Assembly: GCA_050298535.1 (NCBI GenBank)
Contig: JBNKUI010000087.1
Coordinates: 620,001-684,000, forward strand
Direction of reading: 5' to 3'
Source: JABDMH01 sp050298535
GTDB lineage: Bacteria; Bacteroidota; Bacteroidia; Chitinophagales; Saprospiraceae
DNA length: 64,000 nucleotides
A model generated the notes under the pieces. The model ran no database searches. It had not been told where the DNA came from and was given only the letters and a program-made list of their open reading frames with translations. The position numbers and the translations under genes are program-made. Positions 62,591 to 64,000 of this stretch are shown one piece after another. Position 1 is the stretch's first letter; every line of letters begins with the position of its first letter.

Positions 62591-63625
62591 ATGAGTGCTG
62601 ATTTATTCGAGAAAGTCGGATTGCTGATTGAAGAGATTGAAGGCTCAAAGCCTGAATCTAAGGATGCTTTGGAGTCCTTCAGAGTTCAATATTTGGGGTC
62701 GAAAAATAAGATCAAACCCTTCTTTGCCCTGATGAAGGAAGTGCCTGGTGATAAGAAAAAGGAATATGGTCTATTACTCAATGAGGCAAAGCAAAAAGCC
62801 GCGGCAAAATTCAAGCAACTTCAGACTGAGCTCTCCTCTAAAGAAGGTGAGGAGGATGACACATTGGATCTTTCTGCTCCTGGTTATCCACTACCGCTTG
62901 GGTCACGACATCCTGTATCCATTGTGATGAATCAAATTGTAGAGATATTTCAACGGATTGGGTTTGCTGTTGTGGAGAATCGCGAAATAGAGGATGAGTG
63001 GCATAACTTCACCGCTCTGAATACTCCTGAACATCACCCCGCCAGAGACATGACGGATACTTACTATTTGAAGAATAACATTACGAGAATGCTTCGTTCG
63101 CAGACTTCAACAGTGCAAGTGCATGAAATGGAGTCGAAAAAGCCACCTATTCGTATCATATCGCCAGGTAGAGTATATCGAAATGAGACAATCTCAGCGA
63201 GAGCACATGCACAGTTTCATCAAGTGGAGGGACTTTATGTAGATCACAATGTTTCATTTGCTGACATGAAGCAAGTCATATTCCACTTTGCGAGAGAACT
63301 CTACGGACCGGATGTGAAAATCAGGTTGAGACCCTCCTATTTTCCATTTACAGAACCCAGCGCAGAGGTCGATGTCTATTGGGGATTAAATAATGAGGAC
63401 GATTACCGTATGACAAAGGGTACTGGTTGGCTAGAGATCATGGGATGTGGTATGGTGGACCCTAATGTTTTAGACATGTGTGGCATTGATTCAAAAGAGT
63501 ATAGTGGATTTGCCTTTGGAATGGGCATTGAACGCCAAGCCATGCGTAAGTATAAAATCAACGACATACGGCTTCTATTCGAAAATGATGTCAGGTTTCT
63601 CAGCCAATTCAAAAGCGCTTTCTAA
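62591..63625 (+). CDS. pheS: Phenylalanyl-tRNA synthetase alpha subunit
   Basis: The 344-residue alpha subunit carries the catalytic core of PheRS. It has an N-terminal coiled-coil arm (1-90), and class II motifs ITRMLRSQTSTVQVHEM, RVYRNETISARAHAQFHQVEGLYVD (motif 2) and GFAFGMGIERQAMRKYKINDIRLL (motif 3). The length is typical. hisS starts 9 nt later, so the two synthetase genes are probably co-transcribed. pheT is not adjacent. Confidence 0.97.
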   Translation: MSADLFEKVGLLIEEIEGSKPESKDALESFRVQYLGSKNKIKPFFALMKEVPGDKKKEYGLLLNEAKQKAAAKFKQLQTELSSKEGEEDDTLDLSAPGYPLPLGSRHPVSIVMNQIVEIFQRIGFAVVENREIEDEWHNFTALNTPEHHPARDMTDTYYLKNNITRMLRSQTSTVQVHEMESKKPPIRIISPGRVYRNETISARAHAQFHQVEGLYVDHNVSFADMKQVIFHFARELYGPDVKIRLRPSYFPFTEPSAEVDVYWGLNNEDDYRMTKGTGWLEIMGCGMVDPNVLDMCGIDSKEYSGFAFGMGIERQAMRKYKINDIRLLFENDVRFLSQFKSAF

Positions 63626-63634
63626 TTACAATAT

Positions 63635-64000
63635 ATGAAACCCAGTATCCCAAAAGGTACTCGAGATTTCTTACCCGAGGAAGTCTACAAGAGAAGATAT
63701 ATATTCGAAACCATTCAATCTGTTTTTGAACTACACGGGTTTTTACCGATTGAGACTCCGGTGATGGAAGATCTTTCTACCCTTACCGGAAAGTACGGAG
63801 ATGAAGGAGACAAACTATTATTTAAGATACTGAATAATGGAGATTTCCTCGCAAAGGCCGACGAGATAGCGCTGGGTGAGCGTGACTCAAATAAAATCAT
63901 TCCATCCATCTCGAAGCGAGGACTTCGATACGATCTAACGGTACCATTTGCCCGCTACGTTGTGATGCACCGAAATGACCTTCAGTTTCCTTTTAAACGG
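63635..64000 (+). CDS. hisS: Histidyl-tRNA synthetase (5' part)
   Basis: The window ends after 122 codons. MKPSIPKGTRDFLPEEVYKR is the HisS N-terminal signature, the GFLPIETPVMEDLS motif 1 region follows, and LRYDLTVPFARYVVMH is the start of the motif 2 area. It follows pheS closely. Confidence 0.93.
   Translation, partial: MKPSIPKGTRDFLPEEVYKRRYIFETIQSVFELHGFLPIETPVMEDLSTLTGKYGDEGDKLLFKILNNGDFLAKADEIALGERDSNKIIPSISKRGLRYDLTVPFARYVVMHRNDLQFPFKR

Overview
The window is a gene-dense stretch of a Bacteroidota chromosome. The evidence is a SprA-type outer-membrane translocon of the type 9 secretion/gliding system, a fused MurF-alanine racemase, DUF5686 and TolB-propeller surface proteins, a Rho factor with a long disordered insertion, and promoters of the Bacteroidota form (TTG, about 18 nt, TAnnTTTG), best seen upstream of rpmH. 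The exact genus cannot be read from the sequence. Saprospiria- or Cytophagia-like bacteria are plausible. No rRNA, tRNA, CRISPR array, insertion sequence or prophage gene was found. The only clearly broken gene is an alpha/beta hydrolase at 43.4-44.6 kb.

0-30 kb is mostly core and envelope biology. It holds the end of rsfS with ftsH, a two-component system (kinase then OmpR-type regulator, minus strand), a secreted PDZ protein, and the ruvA-sprA-lipoprotein run on the minus strand. On the plus strand purD is followed by murF-alr and then three SurA-like periplasmic chaperone genes in tandem. These converge on clpB. Next come a 1022-residue surface protein joining a metalloprotease-like domain, a TolB propeller and a probable outer-membrane barrel, then a coiled-coil lipoprotein and a fasciclin protein. 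Several of these units end in clear rho-independent terminators.

30-45 kb is the most accessory-looking part. A plus-strand run encodes an exported GH29 alpha-L-fucosidase, an aldo/keto reductase, an exported ADP-ribosylglycohydrolase-family lipoprotein and a secreted FG-GAP protein. It converges on a minus-strand pair: a short-chain dehydrogenase with an N-terminal four-cysteine zinc-ribbon-like segment and no catalytic tyrosine, then a methylthioribose-kinase-like phosphotransferase. A lone membrane protein, a DUF5686 outer-membrane protein, an M23 peptidase lipoprotein and the frameshifted hydrolase follow.

45-64 kb returns to housekeeping: a serC-SDR-epimerase-TSUP permease run, alanine dehydrogenase, an LpxH-like hydrolase with a small exported partner, frr, a zinc metallopeptidase, serS divergent from rho, rpmH-rnpA with an intervening terminator, aroQ, recQ, a KdsD-type sugar-phosphate isomerase, a rhomboid protease, an O-antigen-ligase-like protein, pheS, and the start of hisS cut by the window end.

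The best candidates for something not well described are the zinc-ribbon SDR/kinase pair, the exported ADP-ribosylglycohydrolase next to fucosidase and FG-GAP genes, and the protease-propeller-barrel fusion. All are single-protein or small-cluster leads. I did not find a large obviously new multi-gene system.
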